Below, piece after piece: positions 6,956 through 13,899 of a stretch of 17,814 nt of DNA; positions within the stretch are counted from its first letter, which is position 1, and each line of letters starts with the position of its first letter. The notes under the pieces are model-generated. The model was not told the origin of the DNA, did not search any database, and saw only the letters and a list, made by a program, of their open reading frames with translations. A program made the position numbers and the translations under genes. The DNA is from JAVKSL01 sp039583695 (GTDB lineage: Bacteria; Actinomycetota; Acidimicrobiia; Acidimicrobiales; JAJPHD01): assembly GCA_039583695.1 (NCBI GenBank), contig JAVKSL010000060.1, forward strand, positions 1 through 17,814, read 5' to 3'.

Positions 6956-9253
6956 ATGTCCGCCGAGCGTAGGGCCCTGCCGACCGAGGAGCTTTGTGAG
7001 CGGGCCTCGGCGGTGCGCGACGCTGCCCACGGGCGGCGGGTCACCTACTCGCCAAAGGTTTTCATACCCCTCACGATGGCATGCCGGGACCGCTGCGGGT
7101 ACTGCACGTTCGCCAAGCCCAGCGCCCGCATGGCGGCTCCCTACCTCAGCCTCGACGAGGTTCTCGGCATCGCCCGAGCCGGGGCGGAGGCCGGGTGCCA
7201 CGAGGCGCTGTTCACGCTGGGCGAGCGACCCGAGCAGCGCTACCCGGCAGCACAGGAGTGGTTGACCGCCCACGGCTACGGCTCCACGGTCGAGTACCTA
7301 GTGGCTGCCTGCGCGGCGGTCCGCGACGAGGTGGGCCTGCTCCCCCACTCCAACGCTGGCGCCCTTCGCCCTGCCGAGCTGGCCGCACTCCGGGAGGTCT
7401 CCGCCAGCCAGGGCATGATGCTCGAGTCCCTGCGGGACGACCTGGCCTGCCACCGGGGCGCGCCCGACAAGGCACCTGCGCGGCGCCTGGCCACCCTCGA
7501 GGCAGCCGGGGAGCTGGGGATAGCGTTCACCACCGGGATACTTGTGGGGATCGGCGAGGGTGAGGCCGACCGGGTGGTGGCCCTGGAGGCCATCGCCGCT
7601 TCCCACCGGCGCTGGGGGCACGTGATGGAGGTGATCGTGCAGGGCTTCCTTCCGAAGGCGGGCACTGCCATGCACTCCTCGCCGGCCTGCGGTGCCGGGG
7701 AGCACCGGCGGGCTGTAGCCCTGGCCCGGGCGATCCTGCCGCCCGAGGTGCACGTGCAGGCGCCGCCCAACCTGTCAGACGACCCCGGAGCGCTCCTGGA
7801 CGCGGGCATCGACGACTGGGGAGGGGTCTCGCCCGTCACTGTGGATCACGTGAACCCGGAGCGGCCCTGGCCAGCGGTCTCCGAGCTGGCTGCCTTAACC
7901 GAGGCCCGGGGATTCGTCCTGGCGCCTCGTCTGGCGATCTACCCGAGCTTCGTCGCCGAGCCAGAGCGCTGGCTCGCGCCCTCGATGCGCTTCGCGGTGC
8001 TGGACCGCTCCGACGCCGAGGGCCTGGCCCGGGACCACCCGTGGGTGTCGGGGGGGTCGCTGGAACCACCGGACCTCGTCGGGGGCTCGGTGGTGGCTGG
8101 TGGGCACGGGACCTGGGGAACCACCAGGCATGTTCCTCCAAAAGGGGCGGTCGGCGAAGTCCTGGACGGCGTGGCCTCCGGCCAGCGGGTGGGTGAGGAC
8201 GAGCTGGTCACGCTGTTCGGAGCGCGGGGCCCGGAGGTGCGGGCCGTTGCCGACGTCGCCGACGAGCTGCGCCGCCGCCTGGTCGGGGACGTGGTGACCT
8301 GGGTGGCGAACCGCAACATCAACTACACGAACATCTGCACCTTCAAGTGCAGGTTCTGCGCCTTCTCCAAGGGGCCTCTGTCGCTCAACCTGCGGGGGGA
8401 GCCTTACCTGCTGAGCCTGGAGGAGATCACTCGTCGGGTCGTGGAGGCCGAGGCGCTCGGAGCCACCGAGGTTTGCCTGCAGGGGGGCATCCACCCGAGC
8501 TTCGACGGGGACTACTACCTGGCGGTGATCCGGGCGGTGCGAGCCGCCTCGGCTCGGATCCACCTTCACGGGTTCACCGCGCTGGAGGTGACCGAGGGGG
8601 CGCGGCGGCTTGGAGTGGATTTGGGGACGTACCTCTCGAGCTTGAAGGAGGCTGGCCTGGCCAGCCTGCCCGGGACAGCAGCCGAGGTGCTGGACGATGC
8701 GGTGCGCGCCGTGCTGTGCCCGGACAAGGTCGACACCGAGGAGTGGCTGGAAGCTCACCGTGTGGCGCACTCGGTCGGGCTGCGCTCCAACGTCACGATC
8801 ATGTTCGGCTCGGTGGAGACGCCCCGGTCATGGGCTCGTCATCTCCTCCGGACGCGGGCCCTGCAGGACGAGACCGGCGGGTTCACCGAGTTCATCCCGC
8901 TGCCGTTCGTGCACATGGCTGCGCCGATCTACCTCCAGCGCCGGGCCAGGCGGGGGCCGACGTTTCGGGAGTCGCTGCTCATGCACGCAGTGGGGCGGAT
9001 CGCCTACGCTGGCTCCATCGACAACATCCAGGCCAGCTGGGTGAAGATGGGCGTGGCGGGGGCGCGCCAGCTGCTGCTGGCCGGGTGCAACGACCTGGGG
9101 GGCACGCTGATGGACGAGAACATCTCCCGGGCGGCCGGGGCGGAGCACGGCCAGCGCATGGACGAAGCTGGATTCGCGGATGTGGTTGCCGGGTTGGCTG
9201 GGCGACGCCTGGAGCAGCGCACCAGCGTGTACGGGCGCGTGGCGCTGGCGTGA
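6956..9253 (+). CDS. fbiC: Fused F0 synthase (CofG-CofH), F420 biosynthesis
   Basis: FbiC makes 7,8-didemethyl-8-hydroxy-5-deazariboflavin (F0), the chromophore of coenzyme F420, from tyrosine and a flavin-pathway pyrimidine, using two radical-SAM centres. The 765-residue length matches the actinobacterial fusion; archaea use separate CofG and CofH. The N-terminal CofG half has the radical-SAM cluster motif CRDRCGYC with cysteines at 43, 47 and 50. The C-terminal CofH half begins near residue 420 and carries CTFKCRFC with cysteines at 461, 465 and 468, preceded by NRNINYTNIC, the typical CofH lead. Further marks are LQGGIHPSF and a MDENISRAAGA segment near the C-terminus, close to the CofH end. 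No frameshift separates the halves. The LOG-family gene overlaps its stop by four bases. No other F420 genes (fbiA, fbiB, fbiD) are in the window. Confidence 0.96.
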   Translation: MSAERRALPTEELCERASAVRDAAHGRRVTYSPKVFIPLTMACRDRCGYCTFAKPSARMAAPYLSLDEVLGIARAGAEAGCHEALFTLGERPEQRYPAAQEWLTAHGYGSTVEYLVAACAAVRDEVGLLPHSNAGALRPAELAALREVSASQGMMLESLRDDLACHRGAPDKAPARRLATLEAAGELGIAFTTGILVGIGEGEADRVVALEAIAASHRRWGHVMEVIVQGFLPKAGTAMHSSPACGAGEHRRAVALARAILPPEVHVQAPPNLSDDPGALLDAGIDDWGGVSPVTVDHVNPERPWPAVSELAALTEARGFVLAPRLAIYPSFVAEPERWLAPSMRFAVLDRSDAEGLARDHPWVSGGSLEPPDLVGGSVVAGGHGTWGTTRHVPPKGAVGEVLDGVASGQRVGEDELVTLFGARGPEVRAVADVADELRRRLVGDVVTWVANRNINYTNICTFKCRFCAFSKGPLSLNLRGEPYLLSLEEITRRVVEAEALGATEVCLQGGIHPSFDGDYYLAVIRAVRAASARIHLHGFTALEVTEGARRLGVDLGTYLSSLKEAGLASLPGTAAEVLDDAVRAVLCPDKVDTEEWLEAHRVAHSVGLRSNVTIMFGSVETPRSWARHLLRTRALQDETGGFTEFIPLPFVHMAAPIYLQRRARRGPTFRESLLMHAVGRIAYAGSIDNIQASWVKMGVAGARQLLLAGCNDLGGTLMDENISRAAGAEHGQRMDEAGFADVVAGLAGRRLEQRTSVYGRVALA

Positions 9254-10326
9254 GCCGGCCCTCGCCCGGGTCCGGACCTGGGGCGTCGGTGCAGCTCAAG
9301 GAGCTGATCGAGGCGTTCCTTGACGCCGCCGGAGCCCACGCCAACCGTGACCAGCTCCGGGAGATCCTGGCCAGCGCGGCCAAGCTGGCTGCTGAGCACG
9401 CCGAACGGCTCGACCTCAAGATCACCAACGCCGCGCTCGCCGAGATGGTGAGAGCTTTTCGAGTCTTCGCCCCCTACCGCAACGTCCCCAAGGTCACGAT
9501 CTTCGGCTCAGCCCGCACCCTGCCCCTGGACCCCCTCTACGGCCAGGCCCGGCACCTGGCGTCCACGCTGGCCAGTGCAGGCTGGATGGTCGTGACCGGG
9601 GCGGGGCCCGGCATCATGGCAGCCGGGCTGGAGGGGGCTGGGCGGGAGATGTCGTTCGGGATAAACATCCGGCTGCCTTTCGAGGGGGGAGCCAACGCCT
9701 TCATCGCGGACGATCCCAAGCTGGTCGAGATGAAGTATTTTTTCACCCGCAAGCTGATGCTGCTCAAGGAGTCCGACGGTTTCGTGGTGCTACCAGGAGG
9801 CTTCGGGACCCTGGACGAGGCCTTCGAGCTCCTGACCCTCCTCCAGACCGGCAAGGCCGAGCCGTCGCCCCTGGTCCTGCTGGACGTGCCCGGGGGGACG
9901 TACTGGGAAGGCTGGCAGCGCTTCGTGACCGAGGAGGTGATGGCCCGGGGCCTGGTCTCCCCGGAGGACGCCTACCTGTACCGGATCACCGACGACGTGC
10001 ACGAGGCCTCGTCCGAGATTCTCGGCTTCTACCGCAACTACCACTCCCGGCGTTTCGTGGGTGACGTCTTGGTTGTCCGGTTGCGGGTGGCTCCGAGCGC
10101 GGATGAGCTTGCCCAGCTCAATGCGAGCTTCGCAGACCTGTGCGCCAAAGAGGGGATTCGCGCCGTGGACCCCCTTCCCGCCGAGCGCGGCGAGCACGAC
10201 GCCTTGGACCTGCCCAGGATCGCCCTCTGCCCCAACCCGGTCAAACAAGGCCGGTTGCGCCTGTTAATCGACGCCCTCAACGGCCTCCCGAGCGCGCGTT
10301 CGAACTGGGCGCCCACGGGCTCCTAG
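9250..10326 (+). CDS. LOG-family (TIGR00730-like) Rossmann-fold protein
   Basis: The 358-residue product has a LOG/lysine-decarboxylase-like Rossmann fold, with VTIFGSAR, then VVTGAGPGIMAAG, and the signature PGGFGTLDE at 182-190, whose acidic residue acts in nucleotide-phosphate hydrolysis in characterised LOG proteins. Family members include cytokinin-activating nucleoside 5'-monophosphate phosphoribohydrolases and the YgdH-type nucleotidases; which activity this one has cannot be told. An extra N-terminal helical part of about 70 residues and a C-terminal part of about 100 residues make it longer than plant-type LOG proteins. The open frame continues far upstream inside fbiC without similarity. 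The GTG at 9250 is chosen because it overlaps the fbiC stop as GTGA; a second GTG at 9289 is possible, and neither has a strong ribosome-binding site. The stop overlaps the end of the opposing small gene. Confidence 0.88.
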   Translation: MSRPSPGSGPGASVQLKELIEAFLDAAGAHANRDQLREILASAAKLAAEHAERLDLKITNAALAEMVRAFRVFAPYRNVPKVTIFGSARTLPLDPLYGQARHLASTLASAGWMVVTGAGPGIMAAGLEGAGREMSFGINIRLPFEGGANAFIADDPKLVEMKYFFTRKLMLLKESDGFVVLPGGFGTLDEAFELLTLLQTGKAEPSPLVLLDVPGGTYWEGWQRFVTEEVMARGLVSPEDAYLYRITDDVHEASSEILGFYRNYHSRRFVGDVLVVRLRVAPSADELAQLNASFADLCAKEGIRAVDPLPAERGEHDALDLPRIALCPNPVKQGRLRLLIDALNGLPSARSNWAPTGS

Positions 10327-10535
10327 CCTAGCCCATGGGCGGCATCGTCGGGCTGGGCCAGGATCGCCGCAGCCCGCTCCACCGCCCGACGGGCCCTGGT
10401 GAGGCGGCGCTCGTCCAAGGGCAACTCGGTCCCCCCGGCGTCGATGCACTCTTTCAGGCGCAGGATTGCCAGGTCGGCCAGCTCCTCGGAGATCGACTCA
10501 AGGCGCCTACGGATGTCGTCGAGCTCACCGGCCAC
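10323..10535 (-). CDS. Small helical protein of unknown function (70 aa)
   Basis: I do not recognise this gene. The 70-residue product is rich in Glu, Arg, Leu and Ala with a heptad-like pattern (ELDDIRRRLESISEELADLAILRLKE, then a GG-containing turn, then ERRLTRARRAVERAAAIL), suggesting two helices that form a hairpin or coiled coil. It has no signal peptide or membrane segment. Its GTG start at 10535 follows the acyl-CoA synthetase stop by only seven bases on the same strand, so it is probably cotranscribed with that gene. Its TAG overlaps the TAG of the opposing LOG-family gene within one CTAG palindrome. The tight spacing and the clean helical composition support a real gene, but no homology search could be done. 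Confidence 0.6.
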   Translation of the reverse strand: MAGELDDIRRRLESISEELADLAILRLKECIDAGGTELPLDERRLTRARRAVERAAAILAQPDDAAHGLG

Positions 10536-10542
10536 AGCTGCG

Positions 10543-12204
10543 TCAGTCCCGCCGTTGCCCGGCGTCCACGGCGGTCCTGACCGGGAGGGAGCCAGCTGCG
10601 TAGGCCGCCCGGAGGGCCCGCTTGTCGAACTTGCCCACGCTCGTCTTGGGAATCTCGCTCAGGTAAGCCCAGTGATCGGGGAGCCACCACTTAGCGACCT
10701 TTCCAGCCAGGTGAGCGGTCAGCTCGGCCGGATCGGCGCTGGCTTCGGCATTCAGGACCACGCATCCCAGGGGTCGCTCGCCCCAGCGCTCGTCGGGGAT
10801 CGCGACCACAGCTGCCTCGAACACCGCTGCGTGAGCCATGAGCAGGTTCTCCAAGGTCACAGACGAGATCCATTCCCCTCCCGACTTGATCACATCCTTG
10901 ATCCGGTCCGTGATCTCCACAAACCCCCTCGAGTCGAGGGTACCCACATCACCGGTGCGCAACCAGCCGTCGTGGAACCGCTCAGCGTCGTCCTCGCCAT
11001 AATACGACCCAGTTATCCAGGGTCCTCGGACCTCGATCTCGCCCTGAGACGACCCGTCTCGCGGCATCACTTGATCGTCAGGGCCGACGATCCGAAGTTC
11101 GACACCCGGCACCACCCTCCCACCCTTGCACTGGTCGTCCACCTCGTGGGCGGGTGGCGTGTCCCTATCTGGCCAGGAAACCGCGGCGATGGGGCTGGTC
11201 TCGGTCATCCCCCACCCTTGGATGAGCCTCACGCCCCAGCGCTGCTTGACGCTCTCTATCATGGACCGAGGCACCGCTGAGCCCCCGACCAGCGCCGCCC
11301 GGAGGCAGGACAGATCGACCCCCGGGTTGGCGTCACAGAAGCGGAGGATGTCGTTGAACAGGCTCGGCACCCCAGCCGCGAGGGTCACTTTGTGCTCCAT
11401 GATCATGCTGACCAGCGGCGCGGCCTGAAGGTACCGGCCCGGCATGACCAGGTCGGCCCCAGCCAGCCAGGCCGAGTAAGGCATCCCCCACGCGTTGACG
11501 TGGAACATCGGCACTATGGGCAGCAGCCGGTCAAGCTGATTTACCCCGGCAACTGTTGCCGAGGTGGATGCCAGCGCGTGGAGCCAGGTGGAACGGTGGC
11601 TGTAAAGAACGCCCTTGGGTCGCCCAGTGGTGCCGCTGGTGTAGCACATGGCCGCAGCCGCGCGTTCATCCAGGTCTGGCCAGGGGTACTGCTCGGGGCT
11701 CGCGGCCGCGATCAGGTCCTCGTAGCGGGTGATCGGGCCGTCGAAGACCCCGCCAAGGCTCGTGGTGTCGCCCTCACCGATGACTACCAGGTGCTCGACG
11801 GTCCTGGCCTCGTGGATGACACGTGCCAGCAGCGGGGCGACCACCGCGTCGAGCAGGATCACCCGGTCCCCGGCGTGGTTGATGACGTAGGCGAGCTCGG
11901 GAGGAAACAGACGGACGTTGAGGGTGTGGAGCACCGCGCCCATGCACGGCACTGCGAAGTAGGCCTCGAGGTGCTCCTGGTGGTTGAACGCGAAGGTCGC
12001 TACCCGGTCACTCTCGCCAATTCCCATGGTATGCAGCGCGTGAGCCAGGCGATTCGCTCGCTCGCCGACTTTGGTGAAGGTGGCTCGCTGGACCGGGACC
12101 CCCGGACCGGCGTAGCTCAGGACCTCGCTGCCTGGGTGGGCAAACAGACCATGGCGAAAGATCCCAGAGATCGTCAGCGGGCCATCCTGCATGGTGCTCA
12201 ACAT
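10543..12204 (-). CDS. AMP-forming acyl-CoA synthetase (FadD-like)
   Basis: This 553-residue adenylate-forming ligase would activate a fatty or other carboxylic acid to its CoA thioester through an acyl-AMP intermediate. It shows the P-loop-like YTSGTTGRPKG at 188-198, GWGMTETSP in the middle, GWLRTGDVGTLDSRGFVEITDRIKD before the domain hinge, and near the C-terminus PKTSVGKFDKRALR with the conserved adenylation Lys. Overall similarity looks closest to medium/long-chain fatty-acid CoA ligases, but substrate length cannot be read from sequence. The open frame extends upstream to 13095 across the riboswitch and thiO; that part is spurious. The ATG at 12204 has a strong GGGGGAGG ribosome-binding site a few bases upstream and starts the family-typical N-terminus. 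It diverges from the thi operon and is followed at seven bases by the 70-codon gene. Confidence 0.93.
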   Translation of the reverse strand: MLSTMQDGPLTISGIFRHGLFAHPGSEVLSYAGPGVPVQRATFTKVGERANRLAHALHTMGIGESDRVATFAFNHQEHLEAYFAVPCMGAVLHTLNVRLFPPELAYVINHAGDRVILLDAVVAPLLARVIHEARTVEHLVVIGEGDTTSLGGVFDGPITRYEDLIAAASPEQYPWPDLDERAAAAMCYTSGTTGRPKGVLYSHRSTWLHALASTSATVAGVNQLDRLLPIVPMFHVNAWGMPYSAWLAGADLVMPGRYLQAAPLVSMIMEHKVTLAAGVPSLFNDILRFCDANPGVDLSCLRAALVGGSAVPRSMIESVKQRWGVRLIQGWGMTETSPIAAVSWPDRDTPPAHEVDDQCKGGRVVPGVELRIVGPDDQVMPRDGSSQGEIEVRGPWITGSYYGEDDAERFHDGWLRTGDVGTLDSRGFVEITDRIKDVIKSGGEWISSVTLENLLMAHAAVFEAAVVAIPDERWGERPLGCVVLNAEASADPAELTAHLAGKVAKWWLPDHWAYLSEIPKTSVGKFDKRALRAAYAAGSLPVRTAVDAGQRRD

Positions 12205-12381
12205 TGGCCTCCCCCTCGCTACGGTGGGATATGTGCTGCCCTGCTGAGGGTAGCGCGGCCGCTGTGTTGGGCGGCCCCGAACCATCTGGTGCTCGGGTCT
12301 GTGCCCGGACCGGCGTAGCCGCGGGTGGCAGCCGCCAGGCACGAGGTTGCGACCGCACAAGCAATAGCCCCAGCTAAGCTG

Positions 12382-12485
12382 AGCTGACCACGGGAGCCTG
12401 GTGAGATCAGGCTGAGAGGGTGAGCTGAGCAGCTTCCGACCGTCCGCACCTGATCCGGGTAATGCCGGCGCAGGGAGGCCAAGCT
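12382..12485 (+). promoter_or_regulatory. TPP riboswitch (THI element)
   Basis: The leader of the thi operon contains the hallmark conserved parts of the thiamin pyrophosphate aptamer: GGGAGC at 12392-12397, P3 stem CCTG...CAGG at 12397-12411, CTGAGA at 12412-12417, ACCTGAT at 12448-12454, P5 stem CCGG/CCGG at 12455-12458 and 12465-12468 with loop GTAATG, then GCGCAGGGA. The closing stem P1 can form from CC (12388-12389) with GG (12477-12478), extended by AGCT (12382-12385) with AGCT (12482-12485). A small optional hairpin AGCT-gagc-AGCT lies at 12423-12434. It is known that TPP binding to this element represses thiamin synthesis genes. The adjacent gene order thiO-thiS-thiG-thiD supports the call strongly. 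Confidence 0.97.
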
Positions 12486-12500
12486 GGGCTGCCAAGCACT

Positions 12501-12526
12501 CCTCATTCCGAGACCCAAGAACGAGG
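12501..12526 (+). promoter_or_regulatory. Riboswitch expression platform: SD-sequestering hairpin of thiO
   Basis: CCTCATTC at 12501-12508 is complementary to GAACGAGG at 12519-12526 except for one A/C mismatch, giving a hairpin with a ten-base loop. The 3' arm contains GAGG (12523-12526), the likely ribosome-binding site of thiO five bases before its ATG. The same CCTC could instead pair with GAGG at 12475-12478, which overlaps the 3' arm of riboswitch stem P1. The layout fits translational control: bound TPP forms P1, frees CCTC and hides the ribosome-binding site. No terminator with a T-run is seen in the leader. The pairing is inferred by eye. Confidence 0.55.
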
Positions 12527-12531
12527 AACGC

Positions 12532-13680
12532 ATGGGCACGACAACCGGCAATCCCGACGTGATCGTCATTGGCGGCGGCGTGATCGGGCTGGCCTGCGCC
12601 TGGCGAGCGTCCAAGCGCGGACTGCGGGTCACCGTGGTGGACCCAACCCCAGGCAAGGGCGCCAGCTGGGCCGCAGCCGGGATGCTGGCGCCAGTCACTG
12701 AGGCGCAGTACGGCGAAGAGGCCCTGATCGCCCTCAACCTGTCCTCGGCTCACGCCTGGCCCGCCTTTGCGGCCGAGCTCGAGGAGGCCAGTGGGGCTAC
12801 TGTCGGCTACCGCAGGTGTGGGACCCTGGCAGTAGGCGTCGATGGAGGGGACATGGCGACCCTCGAAGCGCTGTATGAGTTCCAACGCTCCGTCGGACTG
12901 CCAAGCGAGATGATCGGCCGCGGGCCGGCGCGAGAGCTGGAACCCTTGCTGGCGCCCGGCATACGGGGTGGATTGCTCGCCCAAGGCGACCACCAGGTCC
13001 GTCCACGGCTGCTGGTCGAGTCGCTCCTCGCTGCATCCCGCCAGTCGGGTGTCAGCCTTGTGGCCGGAACGGTGACCGCGGTAACGACGGACCACGAGCG
13101 AGCCACCGGCGTTCGCTTGGCGGACGGCGCCCGCCTCGGTGCTGGGACAGTGTTGCTGGCCGCCGGGTGCTGGTGTGCCCAGATAGCAGGGCTGCCGCCC
13201 CAGGCCGTCCCGCCGGTTCGCCCGGTCAAGGGCGTCATCCTCCGCTTGAGGGGGCAGCCGATCCTCGCTCGCAACCTACGTGGCTTGGTGGGGGGCGCCA
13301 GCATCTACCTGGTGCCCCGGGCTGACGGGACTGTGGTCGTCGGAGCGACGGTCGAGGAGCAGGGATTTGATACCACGACGAGGGCAGGGTCGGTTGCCGA
13401 CCTGCTCAGAGACGCCCGCGTCATGCTGCCCGCCGTCGACGAGCTCGCCTTGGTCGAGGCACACGCCGGGTTGCGTCCTGGCTCCCCGGACAACGCCCCC
13501 ATGCTGGGCCGCTCTGATCTGGACGGCCTGGTGGTCGCCACTGGGCACTACCGCAATGGTGTGCTGCTCACCCCGGCAACCGCAGACTCGATAGCCCAGC
13601 TACTCACAGATGGCACGACGCCAGAGTTGATCGAGTCGTTCTCGCCTAGGCGATGGCGGCGGGTCCCGAGCGCGCCATGA
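12532..13680 (+). CDS. thiO: Glycine oxidase ThiO
   Basis: ThiO is an FAD-dependent amine oxidase that converts glycine to its imine (dehydroglycine), the precursor ThiG needs to build the thiamin thiazole. The 382-residue protein begins with a beta strand and the dinucleotide-binding motif GGGVIG at 14-19, followed by ACAWRASKRGLRVTVVD. Other DAO-family marks are GASWAAAGMLAP, PVKGVILRLRG in the middle, and near the end HAGLRPGSPDNAPMLG and ATGHYRNGVLLTPATA, which close the FAD site. The ATG at 12532 has GAGG five bases away and gives the expected N-terminus. It is the first gene after the TPP riboswitch, which must control it, and its stop overlaps the thiS start as ATGA. Confidence 0.95.
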   Translation: MGTTTGNPDVIVIGGGVIGLACAWRASKRGLRVTVVDPTPGKGASWAAAGMLAPVTEAQYGEEALIALNLSSAHAWPAFAAELEEASGATVGYRRCGTLAVGVDGGDMATLEALYEFQRSVGLPSEMIGRGPARELEPLLAPGIRGGLLAQGDHQVRPRLLVESLLAASRQSGVSLVAGTVTAVTTDHERATGVRLADGARLGAGTVLLAAGCWCAQIAGLPPQAVPPVRPVKGVILRLRGQPILARNLRGLVGGASIYLVPRADGTVVVGATVEEQGFDTTTRAGSVADLLRDARVMLPAVDELALVEAHAGLRPGSPDNAPMLGRSDLDGLVVATGHYRNGVLLTPATADSIAQLLTDGTTPELIESFSPRRWRRVPSAP

Positions 13681-13895
13681 GTGCCACCGACCTGGTCGAG
13701 GTGCGATTGAACGGCGCGACCCAGCGGGTTCCGGCAAGCACGACGATCGCAGCCATGGTAAGCAAGCTGGGACCCAACGCCGCTGGACTAGCCGTCGCGC
13801 TCAACGAGGAGGTGGTGCCCCGCAGCCGCTGGGAATGCACCGAGCTCGCCAACCACGACCGTATCGAAGTGCTCGTCCCCACCCAGGGAGGCTAA
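13677..13895 (+). CDS. thiS: Thiamin sulfur-carrier protein ThiS
   Basis: ThiS is a small ubiquitin-fold protein whose C-terminal Gly-Gly is adenylated and converted to a thiocarboxylate that delivers sulfur to ThiG. The 72-residue product ends with the required Gly-Gly, preceded by VLVPTQ, and shows the family pattern VRLNGATQRVPASTTIAAMV at the start and GLAVALNEEVVPRSRW in the middle. The ATG at 13677 is preferred over an in-frame ATG at 13653 because it overlaps the thiO stop by four bases and matches family length. The codons for the terminal Gly-Gly also form the GGGAGG ribosome-binding site of thiG. The adenylating partner ThiF is not in the window. Confidence 0.95.
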   Translation: MSATDLVEVRLNGATQRVPASTTIAAMVSKLGPNAAGLAVALNEEVVPRSRWECTELANHDRIEVLVPTQGG

Positions 13896-13899
13896 GACC

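Noticed and set aside
11392..12318. 308-codon + strand open frame antisense to the acyl-CoA synthetase
   Set aside because: It overlaps a synthetase with all its core motifs and shows no domain of its own.
12347..12380. TTGCGA and TAAGCT as -35 and -10 elements of the thi operon
   Set aside because: The spacer would be 22 bases, too long, and a start a few bases past TAAGCT would remove part of the extended P1 stem. The promoter was left uncalled.
12205..13095. Upstream extension of the acyl-CoA synthetase frame across the riboswitch and thiO
   Set aside because: The extension is antisense to thiO and the TPP riboswitch, lacks family similarity, and a strong GGGGGAGG site marks the ATG at 12204.
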